From positions 1 through 52,545 of the forward strand of contig JAILMH010000069.1 in assembly GCA_024692715.1 (NCBI GenBank): a stretch of DNA of 52,545 bases, written 5' to 3'. This DNA is from Lachnospiraceae bacterium (lineage in GTDB: Bacteria; Bacillota; Clostridia; Lachnospirales; Lachnospiraceae). The notes under the pieces were generated by a model. It ran no database searches. It worked only from the letters and a program-made list of their open reading frames with translations, and was not told the origin of the DNA. This document shows positions 41,174-51,600 of this stretch, piece by piece; positions within the stretch are counted from its first letter, which is position 1; each line of letters opens with the position of its first letter. Made by a program: the position numbers and the translations under genes.

Positions 41174-41778
41174 TGATTATTTAAGACCTCCTGTCTGCTT
41201 TTAATATAACTTGTAAGAATTTCAATAGTTTTATCGATTCCAAGTCTTGAACTGTTTATGCACATGTCATAATATCTGGAATCACCCCATTTACCTTTGC
41301 AAAAGTAGTTATGGTAGGATTTTCTATTATAATCCATTTTCTTCATTGTAGAAAGCGCTGCAGCTTCGTCCTGATTATAAACTTCCATGATACGCTTTAA
41401 TTTTGCTTCCTTATCACCTGTTACAAAAATTGTGACAAGCCCTTCATAAGAAGCAAGCTTATCTTCAGCACATCGTCCTACAATAACAAAAGATTCACCA
41501 TCTGAAGCCATTTTTCTGAGCTGATCGAACTGAAGGTGTGCGGTGTTTTCATGCGGTGAGCTTGAAAAACCGCGAACTGTTCTTGTAAAGAAAGAAGCCT
41601 TGGGGTGCTCGTCATATTTCTTTAGATCTTCAGCATATACACCTTTATTCTTAGCAATCTCCTCCAAAAGATTGTTGTCATAAAAAGGAAGTGAGAAATT
41701 TTTAGCAATTGCTTCGCCTATAAGATGACCTCCGCTTCCAAATTCGCGTCCAATTGAGATGATTAATTGTCTGCCCAT
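41170..41778 (-). CDS. Cytidylate-kinase-like family protein
   Basis: A 202-residue P-loop protein of the cytidylate-kinase-like family (PF13189-type). The nucleotide loop is GREFGSGGHLIGEAIA (about 9-24), rather than the classic GxxGxGK. Other marks are FVIVGRCAEDKLA (about 96-108) and MKKMDYNRKSYHNYFCKGKW (about 143-162). True nucleotide kinase activity is not established for this family. GGGGAGG lies 10 bases before the ATG. First gene of a two-gene unit with the DJ-1 protein. Confidence 0.85.
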   Translation of the reverse strand: MGRQLIISIGREFGSGGHLIGEAIAKNFSLPFYDNNLLEEIAKNKGVYAEDLKKYDEHPKASFFTRTVRGFSSSPHENTAHLQFDQLRKMASDGESFVIVGRCAEDKLASYEGLVTIFVTGDKEAKLKRIMEVYNQDEAAALSTMKKMDYNRKSYHNYFCKGKWGDSRYYDMCINSSRLGIDKTIEILTSYIKSRQEVLNNQ

Positions 41779-41812
41779 ATCTAGTACCCTCCCCTAAATT
41801 GTATTTACATTT

Positions 41813-41841
41813 ATTATACCATAATACGGGTGATGATTGTA
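41813..41841 (-). promoter_or_regulatory. Extended -10 promoter of the kinase-like/DJ-1 unit
   Basis: On the minus strand TGGTATAAT ends at 41813; the -35 position (TACAAT) is poor. Confidence 0.5.
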
Positions 41842-41884
41842 TTTATTTTCGCTCAGAAAGTAGATATTCAAAGGAATCTGAGAG

Positions 41885-41924
41885 GATAAAAATACCGCAT
41901 GTATCATGTGATACATACGGTATC
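41885..41924 (-). terminator. Terminator of the NhaD/ArsB-type permease gene
   Basis: Positions 41892-41905 and 41910-41923 form a 14-bp stem with one mismatch (ATACCG...CGGTAT outer part). On the minus strand it is followed by TTTTTATCC. Confidence 0.85.
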
Positions 41925-41936
41925 TGGTGTTAGATA

Positions 41937-43286
41937 TTAAAGATAACGAACAAAGATAGCAATCATAGAGATAAGTACTACGATGATGGCAGCAGGTGCC
42001 TCATACTTACAGAACTTACCCCATCCGATAACATGGCCTTCTCTTGCGGCAACAGAGATACCGACTACGTTGGCTGAAGCTCCGATAGGAGTTCCGCATC
42101 CACCGATATCTGTACCCATTGCAAGAGCGTATGCAAGGATGTTGATATGACAGCCTGTTGAGACTGAAAGTGCTTTGATAACAGGAACCATTGTTGCTGC
42201 GAATGGAATGTTGTCAACAAAGGCACTTGCGATGGCAGAAATCCACATTACGATAGCAATCGTGATCATCACACTGTCTCCGCTTACCTTTGCGATAAAG
42301 TTAGCGATAACAGTAAGGATACCTGTCTGCTCAAGTCCTGAAACTACAACGAAAAGGCCGATGAAGAAGAGAAGAGTTTTGTAATCTACCTTCTTGAGGA
42401 GCTCTTTTGCGTATTTTGCATTAACGATAAGAGTAACGATACCAATGAAAAGACCAATGGTTGCAACTGTGAGTCCTGTCTGTGCATGTGATACAAGAAG
42501 AACTACAGCAACAGCAAAGATGATCGCACTGAGAATGAACTCTTTTTTGTCTGTGATGGCATCACTTGGATCAGGATAAACAGTGTTTGCATCTGTGTGA
42601 GATACAAGCTGCTTTCTGAAGCATAAGAAGAAGTAGATGACAACAAAAACAAGTGAAATTAATGCAAGTAATCCGGTATTTGTAAGGAAATCTGCGAATG
42701 AAAGCTCGAGAGATGTACCGATGATGATGTTCGGCGGATCTCCGCACATTGTAGCCGAGCCTCCAAGGTTGGCACAGAAAATTTCTGACATGATGAATGG
42801 AACCGGGTTAAATTTCAAAAGTCTTGCAAGTTCGACAGTGGCAGCAGCCAGGAAAAGAATGACCGTGATAGAGTCGATGAACATTGCGAGGATTGCAGAC
42901 ATAAGCATGAAAGTTATGAATAAAGGCATAACTTTGTATTTAACTGCCTTGGCAAGTCTAAGACAAAGCCAGCGGAAAAATCCTGCCTGTCCCATTCCTT
43001 CTACCATTATCATCATTCCTGCGATGAAAATGATCGTTGCCCAGTTGATACCGCTGGAGCTTTCGGAACTGCCTGCACCGGCGTACCAGAATGACGGCTC
43101 GGCAAAGCTCTTAAAAGCAAGGGCTTCCATTGCGGCGTCGGCACTGTGCATGAGAAATCCAAAAACTACGACCAGAGTAAGTAACGCGCATCCGAGTGAT
43201 ACCCACTGACGCTCGATTTTATCTGTAACGATAAGTACGAACATTGCCAGGAAAATCACTAGCGCTGCAATTGCAGCTGTACTCAT
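41937..43286 (-). CDS. NhaD/ArsB-type ion permease
   Basis: A 449-residue polytopic protein of the ion-transporter superfamily, branch with NhaD Na+/H+ antiporters, ArsB and OAD-like carriers. First repeat: FIAGMMIMVEGMGQAGFF, then MFIDSITVILFLA and CANLGGSATMCGDPPNIIIG (about 192-211). Second repeat: FVDNIPFAATMVPVI and GTDIGGCGTPIGASANVVG (about 395-413). The paired discontinuous helices are intact, so it should be functional. Substrate (Na+, arsenite, carboxylate) is not clear. AAGGAGG lies nine bases before the ATG. Confidence 0.85.
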   Translation of the reverse strand: MSTAAIAALVIFLAMFVLIVTDKIERQWVSLGCALLTLVVVFGFLMHSADAAMEALAFKSFAEPSFWYAGAGSSESSSGINWATIIFIAGMMIMVEGMGQAGFFRWLCLRLAKAVKYKVMPLFITFMLMSAILAMFIDSITVILFLAAATVELARLLKFNPVPFIMSEIFCANLGGSATMCGDPPNIIIGTSLELSFADFLTNTGLLALISLVFVVIYFFLCFRKQLVSHTDANTVYPDPSDAITDKKEFILSAIIFAVAVVLLVSHAQTGLTVATIGLFIGIVTLIVNAKYAKELLKKVDYKTLLFFIGLFVVVSGLEQTGILTVIANFIAKVSGDSVMITIAIVMWISAIASAFVDNIPFAATMVPVIKALSVSTGCHINILAYALAMGTDIGGCGTPIGASANVVGISVAAREGHVIGWGKFCKYEAPAAIIVVLISMIAIFVRYL

Positions 43287-43439
43287 ATATTTTACCTCCT
43301 TAGCGTGAAATAAACGCCGACGACTATAATAACAGATAAAACTAACTTTGAATACAGTTAAATTAAACTAAATAGGTGGTTTTATTACGCAATAGATGTG
43401 AGTTTTTGAGTATACTTTGTATTGGAAAAATCACAAAGA

Positions 43440-43489
43440 TGTACAAGTTGCATATACAAAAAAGTTATTTGTGAAAAAATATTGTACAA
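43440..43489. promoter_or_regulatory. Candidate AraR-type sites before the GH43 operon
   Basis: TGTACAA (43440-43446) and the palindrome TTGTACAA (43482-43489) resemble the TTGTAC/GTACAA words upstream of araR. Weak without alignment of several genomes. Confidence 0.3.
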
Positions 43490-43543
43490 ACTATTATGCA
43501 AGAATGATAAAAAAACGAACTTTTAATGAAAATAGTTAACATT

Positions 43544-43571
43544 TTGCACTAAAAAATAAACAAAATATTAA
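43544..43571 (+). promoter_or_regulatory. Possible promoter of the GH43 operon
   Basis: TTGCAC (43544-43549), 16 bases, TATTAA (43566-43571). The leader would be about 150 bases and include a 9-bp hairpin (43663-43671 with 43677-43685). Confidence 0.35.
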
Positions 43572-43727
43572 ATTATTTAAACAAAATGGAAAATAACCAC
43601 ATTGAGATGAGTTGATAAAAAAAGCATAATAAACATTAAGAAAGTGTACCTTTATGCATGCAATAGTGCAGATAGGCTGCATTATCAGACATGTATGGGG
43701 AAACTCAAATACTCACAGGAGGCAGGT

Positions 43728-45584
43728 ATGAGAAGAAAGCTATTGGCAGGGGTGCTTGCACTTTCCATGATTTTGGAGGGTTCAGGCATATTGTCGACGG
43801 TTAGCGCTTATGGCGCTGAGACCGTGACAGAAAAAGTACTGCAAAAGAGCGGCGGCGGCAATCCGGTGCTCGGATTTGATGAGTCAGGAGACCTATTATA
43901 TGGCGGTGACCCGGCAGTACTGGTTGATGGAAATACGGCATATTTTTATGTCGGACATGATGCATCTAGCGGAGACGGTTATGTAATGCCGGACTGGCGA
44001 TGCTACTCGACCACAGACATGAAAAACTTTAAGTATGAAGGTGTTATCATGAACTGTTCAGATATTTCATGGGCAGATGATACTTCTTCATGGGCAAGTC
44101 AGGTCGTTAAATATAATGGCAAATATTATCTGTACTATTGTGCAGAGTATGACGGAAATGCATATGGGAAATGTATAGGTGTTGCAGTATCAGACAGCCC
44201 TACAGGTCCATTTGTTGATAAGGGTGAGCCGCTTGTCTATGACAGTCAGACTCCATTCCTTAATCCCGGCCGTGGCGGAGCAGGCTGGGAAGATATCGAC
44301 CCTACAGCATGGGTAGAGACAGATGATGAAGGTGTTGAACACAGATACCTTGTCTGGGGAAATACAAATGCCTATGTTGCAGAGCTTAATGAGGATATGA
44401 TTTCACTTAAAGATCGCGACGGCGATGATGAGATCACATTTGATGAAGATGCAACAGGTAAGGGTGATATCCAGAGAATCACGATCGATGGTATGCCTAA
44501 TAACTGGTATTACGCAGAGGCGCCATGGGTATACAGAAGACAGGATTCGGACGGAAACTACTATGGTAAGTACTATCTCTTCTATGCTATGTACTGGAGA
44601 GAGCAGATGGCTTACGCAACCTGTGATTCACTTTGGGATGACACCTATGAATACGGCGGACTTATTATGGAGCCGGGTGCAACATCTAACACAAACCACA
44701 TGGCAGTAGTTGATTTTAAGGGAAAGACCTATTTCATCTATCATACAGGTGCTCTTCCATGGGGATCTGGTTTCCGCAGATCTGTATGTGTCCAGGAGCT
44801 TCAGTTCAATGATGACGGATCTATCCAGTATCTTCAGGAAAATGCGATCGGCCTTACAGGAACAGCGAGCAAGATCACAGATTCTGAGGGCGCTCCTATC
44901 GCACATGAAGCTTATCATAATTCAACATCAGACAGCATGTATCCATATACAGATGTAAAGGTTGGAACAGACGCTGATGCAGAGACAGATGATTCGCTCT
45001 GGGTACTTCGCGAAGGCAAAGCTGATGATGCAGAAGAAGCTTATGTTTCTATAGAGTCATACAATAAGCCGGGTCTTTATCTTCAGGTAGAAAAAGATAA
45101 GACTGTGACCATGGGACAGGATTATCAGAAAGCTTCATCTGATGGATATACAGTAGATTCAAAGAGAATGACATTCCGCACACTTGAGGGCTTCAATGGT
45201 GATGACGATACTGTAACATTTGAAAGTGTTCAGTATCCGGGATATTATCTCACATCAACAGATGGAGAGCTTACAGTTGAACAGGACCCTGACAAGGACG
45301 CTTGCAGCTTTAATGTTTCAACAGAGATCAAGGGTGATGCATCTTCAATGACAGTACGTAAGACAGACCGCACTTACGAGGTTGGAGATACACTCAAGAC
45401 AGATGACATCCGTATCACAGCAGTTGATGAGGATGGTGTTACAAATCTTGTTTACGGCGATTATGACGGTGTTGATATCGATGCTTCAAGTGTTGATACC
45501 AAGACAGCCGGTACATATAAGCTTAAGGTAACTTATGGTGGAGAGACAGGAACAGTCGAGATCCGTGTTCTCTCAAAAAAGTGA
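43728..45584 (+). CDS. Secreted GH43 glycosidase with CBM42-like and Ig-like modules
   Basis: A 618-residue exported enzyme. Signal peptide: MRRKLLAGVLALSMI to about residue 32 (SAYGA-ET). The five-bladed GH43 domain covers about 45-400, with the triad Asp61 (GGDPAV), Asp191 (WEDIDPTAW) and Glu264 (YYAEAPWV). About 435-545 resembles an AbfB/CBM42 arabinose-binding trefoil (SIESYNKPGLYLQ and TFESVQYPGYYLT). An Ig-like module ends the protein (about 550-616, YEVGDTLKTDDIRI). It probably cuts arabinofuranosyl linkages in arabinan or arabinoxylan; xylosidase activity is an alternative. No wall anchor is seen. AGGAGG lies five bases before ATG 43728. The giant GH43 gene follows 17 bases later. Confidence 0.87.
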   Translation: MRRKLLAGVLALSMILEGSGILSTVSAYGAETVTEKVLQKSGGGNPVLGFDESGDLLYGGDPAVLVDGNTAYFYVGHDASSGDGYVMPDWRCYSTTDMKNFKYEGVIMNCSDISWADDTSSWASQVVKYNGKYYLYYCAEYDGNAYGKCIGVAVSDSPTGPFVDKGEPLVYDSQTPFLNPGRGGAGWEDIDPTAWVETDDEGVEHRYLVWGNTNAYVAELNEDMISLKDRDGDDEITFDEDATGKGDIQRITIDGMPNNWYYAEAPWVYRRQDSDGNYYGKYYLFYAMYWREQMAYATCDSLWDDTYEYGGLIMEPGATSNTNHMAVVDFKGKTYFIYHTGALPWGSGFRRSVCVQELQFNDDGSIQYLQENAIGLTGTASKITDSEGAPIAHEAYHNSTSDSMYPYTDVKVGTDADAETDDSLWVLREGKADDAEEAYVSIESYNKPGLYLQVEKDKTVTMGQDYQKASSDGYTVDSKRMTFRTLEGFNGDDDTVTFESVQYPGYYLTSTDGELTVEQDPDKDACSFNVSTEIKGDASSMTVRKTDRTYEVGDTLKTDDIRITAVDEDGVTNLVYGDYDGVDIDASSVDTKTAGTYKLKVTYGGETGTVEIRVLSKK

Positions 45585-45601
45585 GATAAGGAGTGACATT
45601 T

Positions 45602-48600
45602 ATGCGATATCTGCATTATAAAAAATTGATGTGTGCAGTACTTGCAGCAAGCATGGTCGTTACCGGGGTTCCCGGAACAGATGTGAATGCTTCAGCAGCT
45701 GAGCAGTCAGACAATACAGATGATACCCAGTCAGAAAACGCTAAGTCGGATCTTCCTGAAGCAGCTTCTCACTATGATTTTGATGGTGAGCTTCCGGAAG
45801 ATGCAAGCCCGGTAGTAAAGGGACTTGATAAATATGACGGTGATGTTGAGTATGGGGAAGGTCATACTGATGATGAAGACGATAAGTCAGTAAAGCTTGG
45901 TGATTATGGAATCGAGCTTCCTGATAAAAACCTTGGTGAGAACTATACAGTTTCTCTCTGGGTAAAATCAACAGATACAATGGCTGCAAACCAGTCAGGT
46001 GTATTTCTTGGATATCATGATCCTGAAAAGTGGATAAGTCTTGCCGGTGAATCAAGCGGTAAATATAAGGTATGGACAAACGATTCCAATGATTCAGATT
46101 ATAACTGGGCAACACTTGCAAGCATCGATCAGGAAAAAGATACCTGGAGAATGGTAACTTTCACACAGGAGGGTGATGAGTTTTCATTCTATGTTGATGG
46201 TGAGAAGGTAGTAACAACGACAGCTCCTGAGGCTCTTAACGGAGAAAATCAGGGGATCTATCTCGGTGTTACAAACTGGGATGCATTATTCAAGGGTTAC
46301 ATGGATGATGTTTCTGTCTATGATGAAGCGCTTGATGCAGCACAGGTACGTGAGCTCTATGACGGAAAAACATCAGAGGATGTACTAAAAGAGGAAGGAT
46401 TTACCGTTGCAAAGAGCCTTTCGCTCAAGACAGGCAAAACTGCAGATCTTAATGTAAATATTCCGGCATCGGTTCTTGGGTATGACATCACTTATACATC
46501 AGAGGATGAAAGCATTGCCACAGTAGCTGACGGCAAGGTAACAGGTGTTGCTGCCGGTGAGACGACCGTTACAACAAAGGTTTCACTTGGCGATGTAACA
46601 ATGGTTGCTAAAACTACAGTAACAGTTGAAGAGTCCAATGTTGAGAACCTTGATGTTGCAGCAGAGTATGATTTTGACGCTATCGAAGACGGAAAGATCG
46701 CTGATAAATCAGGAAATGGAAATGATGCTACAGTTGAAGGCAGCGGTACAACAGTTTCTGATAATGTTCTTTATCTCAATGGAAAAGGATATGTTGATCT
46801 TCCTAAATCTATTGTTGACAGCCTTTCAAATGTAGAAGAGTTTACAATTGAGACTACATTCACAAGAGATTCAGATTGTGGTTCAAATGCATGGGCTTAC
46901 AGCATTGGTGCAAAGAAGGCAAGCACAGGAACAAACTATATCTTCCTTTCACCTGCTTTCTCAGGAAGTACGATCCGCGGAGGAATCAAGGATTCATCAA
47001 ATGAGGTCCTTCTTGATACTGGTCTTACATCAACAGCCGGTAAAGAGTATAAAGCTGATATGGTCATCGATAATGGTAAGGTTACACTTTATCTCAACGG
47101 TGTTCAGGTCGGCAAGACTATCGATTCAGGCTACAGCGTAGCTGATATCATCGAGGCAGGCAGCGTGGATGATGTTATGGGTTACATCGGTGGCTCATGC
47201 TGGTCAGCTGATCCTAATTTCAAGGGAACTATCAAGGATTTCAAGATCTATAATGGCATCAAGTCAGCAGATGAGATTCAGGAAGCTTTTGAAGATCAGT
47301 TCCAGAGTGACTTTGAAGATGGTGTTACAGTTGACGAGCTCCTTGGAAGAAATGCTTCAGCAGACAAGGTTCGTTATGATCTTAATCTCCTGACAGAGTA
47401 TGACGAGAATGAGATCACATGGGAGTCATCTGATACATCAGTGCTTACAAATGATGGTAAAGTTCTTAATGATAAGGATGAGGATAAAGAGGTAACATTC
47501 ACAGGTACTATAAAGAATGGTAATCTCAGTGCTTCTCAGAAATTTAAGTTCACAGTTCTTAAGCTTGACCGTGAAGAGCTGGATAAGCTTATCGTAAAGG
47601 CAAAGAAGCTTGTAAACAGCAATACATGTACAGAAAGTGCCATCGAGACACTTGAGTCAGCAATCGAGACAGCAGAAGCCGCTGATACACAGTCAGAGGT
47701 AAGGTCTGCAACAAAGGCTCTTAAGTCTGCAATCTCAAATGTTCAGAACGATACACTTTACATCGATCCTTTCTCTGCAATGGATGATTCAGCATTCCCG
47801 GCAGAAAAGAGCGTGACAGTAGGAAAGACAGTTACACTTACGACTATTCCTTCAAAGATCTCTGATGTAGTTACAGTAAAGGTATCATCAGATGATGAAA
47901 GCGTTGCTGAAATAGCTGATGAAGACGGTGCGATCAATGTAACTGCAAAGAAGACAGGATCTGCTGACATTACTGTTTCAGTAACAGATAAGTCCGGTTA
48001 TACTGTTCTTTATGAGACAAGAATCAATGTTACGGAAGCAGAGTCAGTAAGTGATGATGATGTGGATGAAGACGATGATGCCAATAAGGAATCAAGAGTT
48101 CTCAAGTTCACATTCGATGATGAAACAGACGGACTTACAAGCGGAGATTACACTGCAAAGGGTACTTATGAAAAGCTTGATACAGGTGTAGACGGAAACG
48201 CACTCTATCTCGCAGGTTCTAATTCACAGTATCTTACAATTGCAGACAGCAACGGCAAGAGCCCTCTTACAGGTCTTGATGAGTTTACTATCTCATATGA
48301 CTTCAAGGCAATGAGAAGCTCAACAAACTGGGGCTATTTTGCAACACCGCTCACAGCAACATCAGGTGCGCAGAGCTATGGCGCAGAGAAATATACAGGA
48401 TCTCTCATAAATGGCGGCAGCACAACAATTGAGCGTTACAACAACACAGGCTCGAGAAGCTCATGCCCTTCACTGGCTACAAGCTCTCAGGAATGGCATC
48501 ATATCGATGTTGTTTATGAAGCTGATATGACACTTCTCTATGTGGATAAGGAGCTCAGATCAGTAGTAGACAGCACAGTTGATATGACAGATCTTCTTGG

Positions 48601-51600
48601 AGAGGATTCAGTATTCTGGCTTGGACATGCTAACTGGGGTTCAGGTGAGAGCTGCAAGGGTTACTTCGATAACTTCTGCATTTACAACAAGGCACTCAGC
48701 GAGGATGAGCTTGGAGTAGATATCCAGGAGAGTCAGAGAGAAAATCTTAACCGTGATGTTGATATCTCTATCACAGATGTAACAGCAGATTATGATGATG
48801 AGATGCAGGTTGATGAGGGCGAAAGCGTTGCACTTACAACTTCAGCAGATGTTACATTCTCGGATGGAACAAAGACAGAAGCTGCTTCTATCATCTGGAA
48901 GGATGAGGATGGCAACACAGTATCAAACACAGATGTACTTTCAGCAGGTGTTCATGAACTTACAGGAGAGATTTCATACTTCGGAAATCCTATTATCGAT
49001 GAGAAGGCAGATCCGTACGTAATTTATAACGAGGATGATGGATATTATTACTTCACATCTTCATGGCCGGCTTACGGCAGTGCGGATAACGGATATGACA
49101 GGATCGCTCTTAGAAGAGCCAAGACTCTTGACGGTCTTAAGGATGCAGAGGATCACGTTATCTGGTGGCATCACACAGACGGAACAGCTCCTAAGTATCA
49201 TATCTGGGCTCCTGAGCTTCATAAGGTAAACGGAAAGTGGTATGTATACTTTGCAGGTTCAGCATCAACAACAAACAGATGGGATATTCATCCATATGTG
49301 ATCAAGTGCAGCAATTCAGATGATCTTCTCAGCGAGGATTCATGGAGCGATGCAGTAAGATTTACAAATGCAGATGGAACTTACACAGATAATTTCGATA
49401 ATTTCGACCTTGATATGACAACATTCAACCTTAATGGTGTTGATTATGTTGTATGGGCACACAAGCCAAATGTTTCTTACCTTAAGATCGGTATCCTTGA
49501 CTCTGACGAGCCATGGCACCTTAAGGAAGGCACAGATACAATGATCCTTACAACTCCTGAATATGCATGGGAGATGAATGGATCAAGTACTTCAAGCATG
49601 GTCAATGAAGGACCTGCAGCACTTGTTCATGACGGAAAGCTTTATATCACATACTCAGCATCTACAACAGGACCTGAGTACTGCATGGGCATGATGTCGA
49701 TCGATGTAGATGCAGATCTCTTTAATATTAAGAACTGGACTAAGTCAACACAGCCTATTCTTCAGACTTCTGATCTTTATCAGCAGTATGGACCTGGACA
49801 CAACTCATTTACAGTAGATAAAGACGGCAACGTTATCATCGTTTACCATTCAAGAGATGAGGAGTGCTACCAGAATAAGTGTGCATGGGCAGATTATGAT
49901 CCGCTTTATGATCCATGCAGAAATGCGAACCTCGCATATGTAAGATTCGCAGAGGACGGAACACCTGTATTCAGCAGCACTGAATATAAGGAAACAACAG
50001 CATACGAAGAAGCAACAGGCGTAACATTTACAAGAAAGATCACAGTTGGTGATGATCAGTCAGTAGTTGATCATGATGAAGCAGCACTTGAGATCAACAA
50101 TATTGATGATGTAAGAGGAAATCTTACACTTCCGCTTGCAGGCGAGAGAGGTTCAACGATCTCTTGGAATTCTTCTGATCCATCAGTTATCACAGATGTT
50201 GAAGAAGATGGAAAGGCAGCCGGTGTAGTTACAAGACAGGCAAAGGATACAGATGTAACACTTACAGCAACTATCACTTATGGCGAAGCATCAACAACAA
50301 AGGAATTTACAGCACACGTAAAGGCAGCAGTTGAAACACCTAAGCTTACAAAGTATCTCTGGGCACACTTTACAGGTTCAGAGTCAACAGCTGAAGAGGA
50401 GCAGATCTACTTCTCAGACAGTACAGATGGATATAACTGGACAGCACTTAACGATGGTGATCCTGTAATCGAGAGTACACTTGGTGAAAAGGGACTTCGT
50501 GATCCGTTCATCATGAGATCACCTGAGGGCGATAAGTTCTATCTCATTGCTACAGATCTTAGTATTTATAACAATAGTGGTTCAAATCAGTGGACAAGAG
50601 CAGCTACAGAAGGCAGCAGATCTATTATGGTCTGGGAGTCAACAGATCTTGTTAACTGGAGCGACCAGAGAATGGTTGAAGTTGCTGCAGAGGATGCAGG
50701 ATGTACATGGGCTCCGGAAGCATGTTACAACCCTGAAACAGGCGAGTACTATGTATACTGGGCTTCTGATGTGGATGGAATCAAGAGTGTTTACTACGCT
50801 AAGACAAGAGATTTCTACACATTCTCAGATCCTGAAGTATGGATCACAAAGAACAACAAGAACGGTCAGCAGATCAGCGTAATTGATACATCTGTCCTTC
50901 CTGTTGAAAATGAAGATGGAAGCTACACATATTACAGACTTACAAAGGCTGAGTCATCAGGCGGAAGATCACTTCAGATGGAGGATTCTGATCCTTCAAG
51001 CGGAACATATGAGTTCCTTGAAGTAGCAGATTCACTTGATGGACCTTGGACAAGAATTGAATCTGATTTCCTTAACAGCAATACAGGTGTTGAGGGCGGA
51101 ACAATGATGAAGCTCAATGATCAGGATAAGTACGTACTGTTCCTTGATAAGTATTCAAGCGGCACAGGCTACTTCCCGTCAGTAACAGATGATCTTTCAT
51201 CAGGCTCATTTACAAAGCTTTCATCAAGCGAGTATTCATTCCCTGGAACAATGAGACATGGTACTGCAATGCCTATAACAGAGGATGAGTACAAGGCTAT
51301 TGAGAAGAAGTGGGGAACAGCTGAGGAAGATATCGATACTTCAGTTTCACTTAAAGATTCAGCTATCGCAAACATCACATTTGATGAGGATGATGCACTT
51401 GCAGCAGACGGACTTGAGCTTACTGCAGAAAACGGATACACAGTAGTAGATAACGACGTACTTGGAGGAAAGGCACTTCAGCTCAACAGCTCAGATAAAC
51501 AGTGGCTTGATGTTAAGACAGAGGATGGAAAGTCAGTTCTTTCAGGACAGACAGCAGTTACATTTAATTACTGGAGCAAGGTAACAGATGCGAGCAGCTC

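Larger units (their letters stand above)
43287..43727. other. AT-rich control region of the GH43 operon
   Basis: A 441-base gap between divergent genes with very high AT content. It contains GTACAA/TTGTACAA words (43440-43446, 43482-43489), a weak promoter TTGCAC-16-TATTAA (43544-43571) and a leader hairpin (43663-43685). An open frame from 43644 runs into the GH43 gene but has no start signals of its own. No RNA gene recognised. Confidence 0.5.

Noticed and set aside
43644-43727. 28-residue N-terminal extension of the first GH43 protein
   Set aside because: It puts the signal peptide in the interior and includes a leader hairpin; AGGAGG directly precedes ATG 43728.
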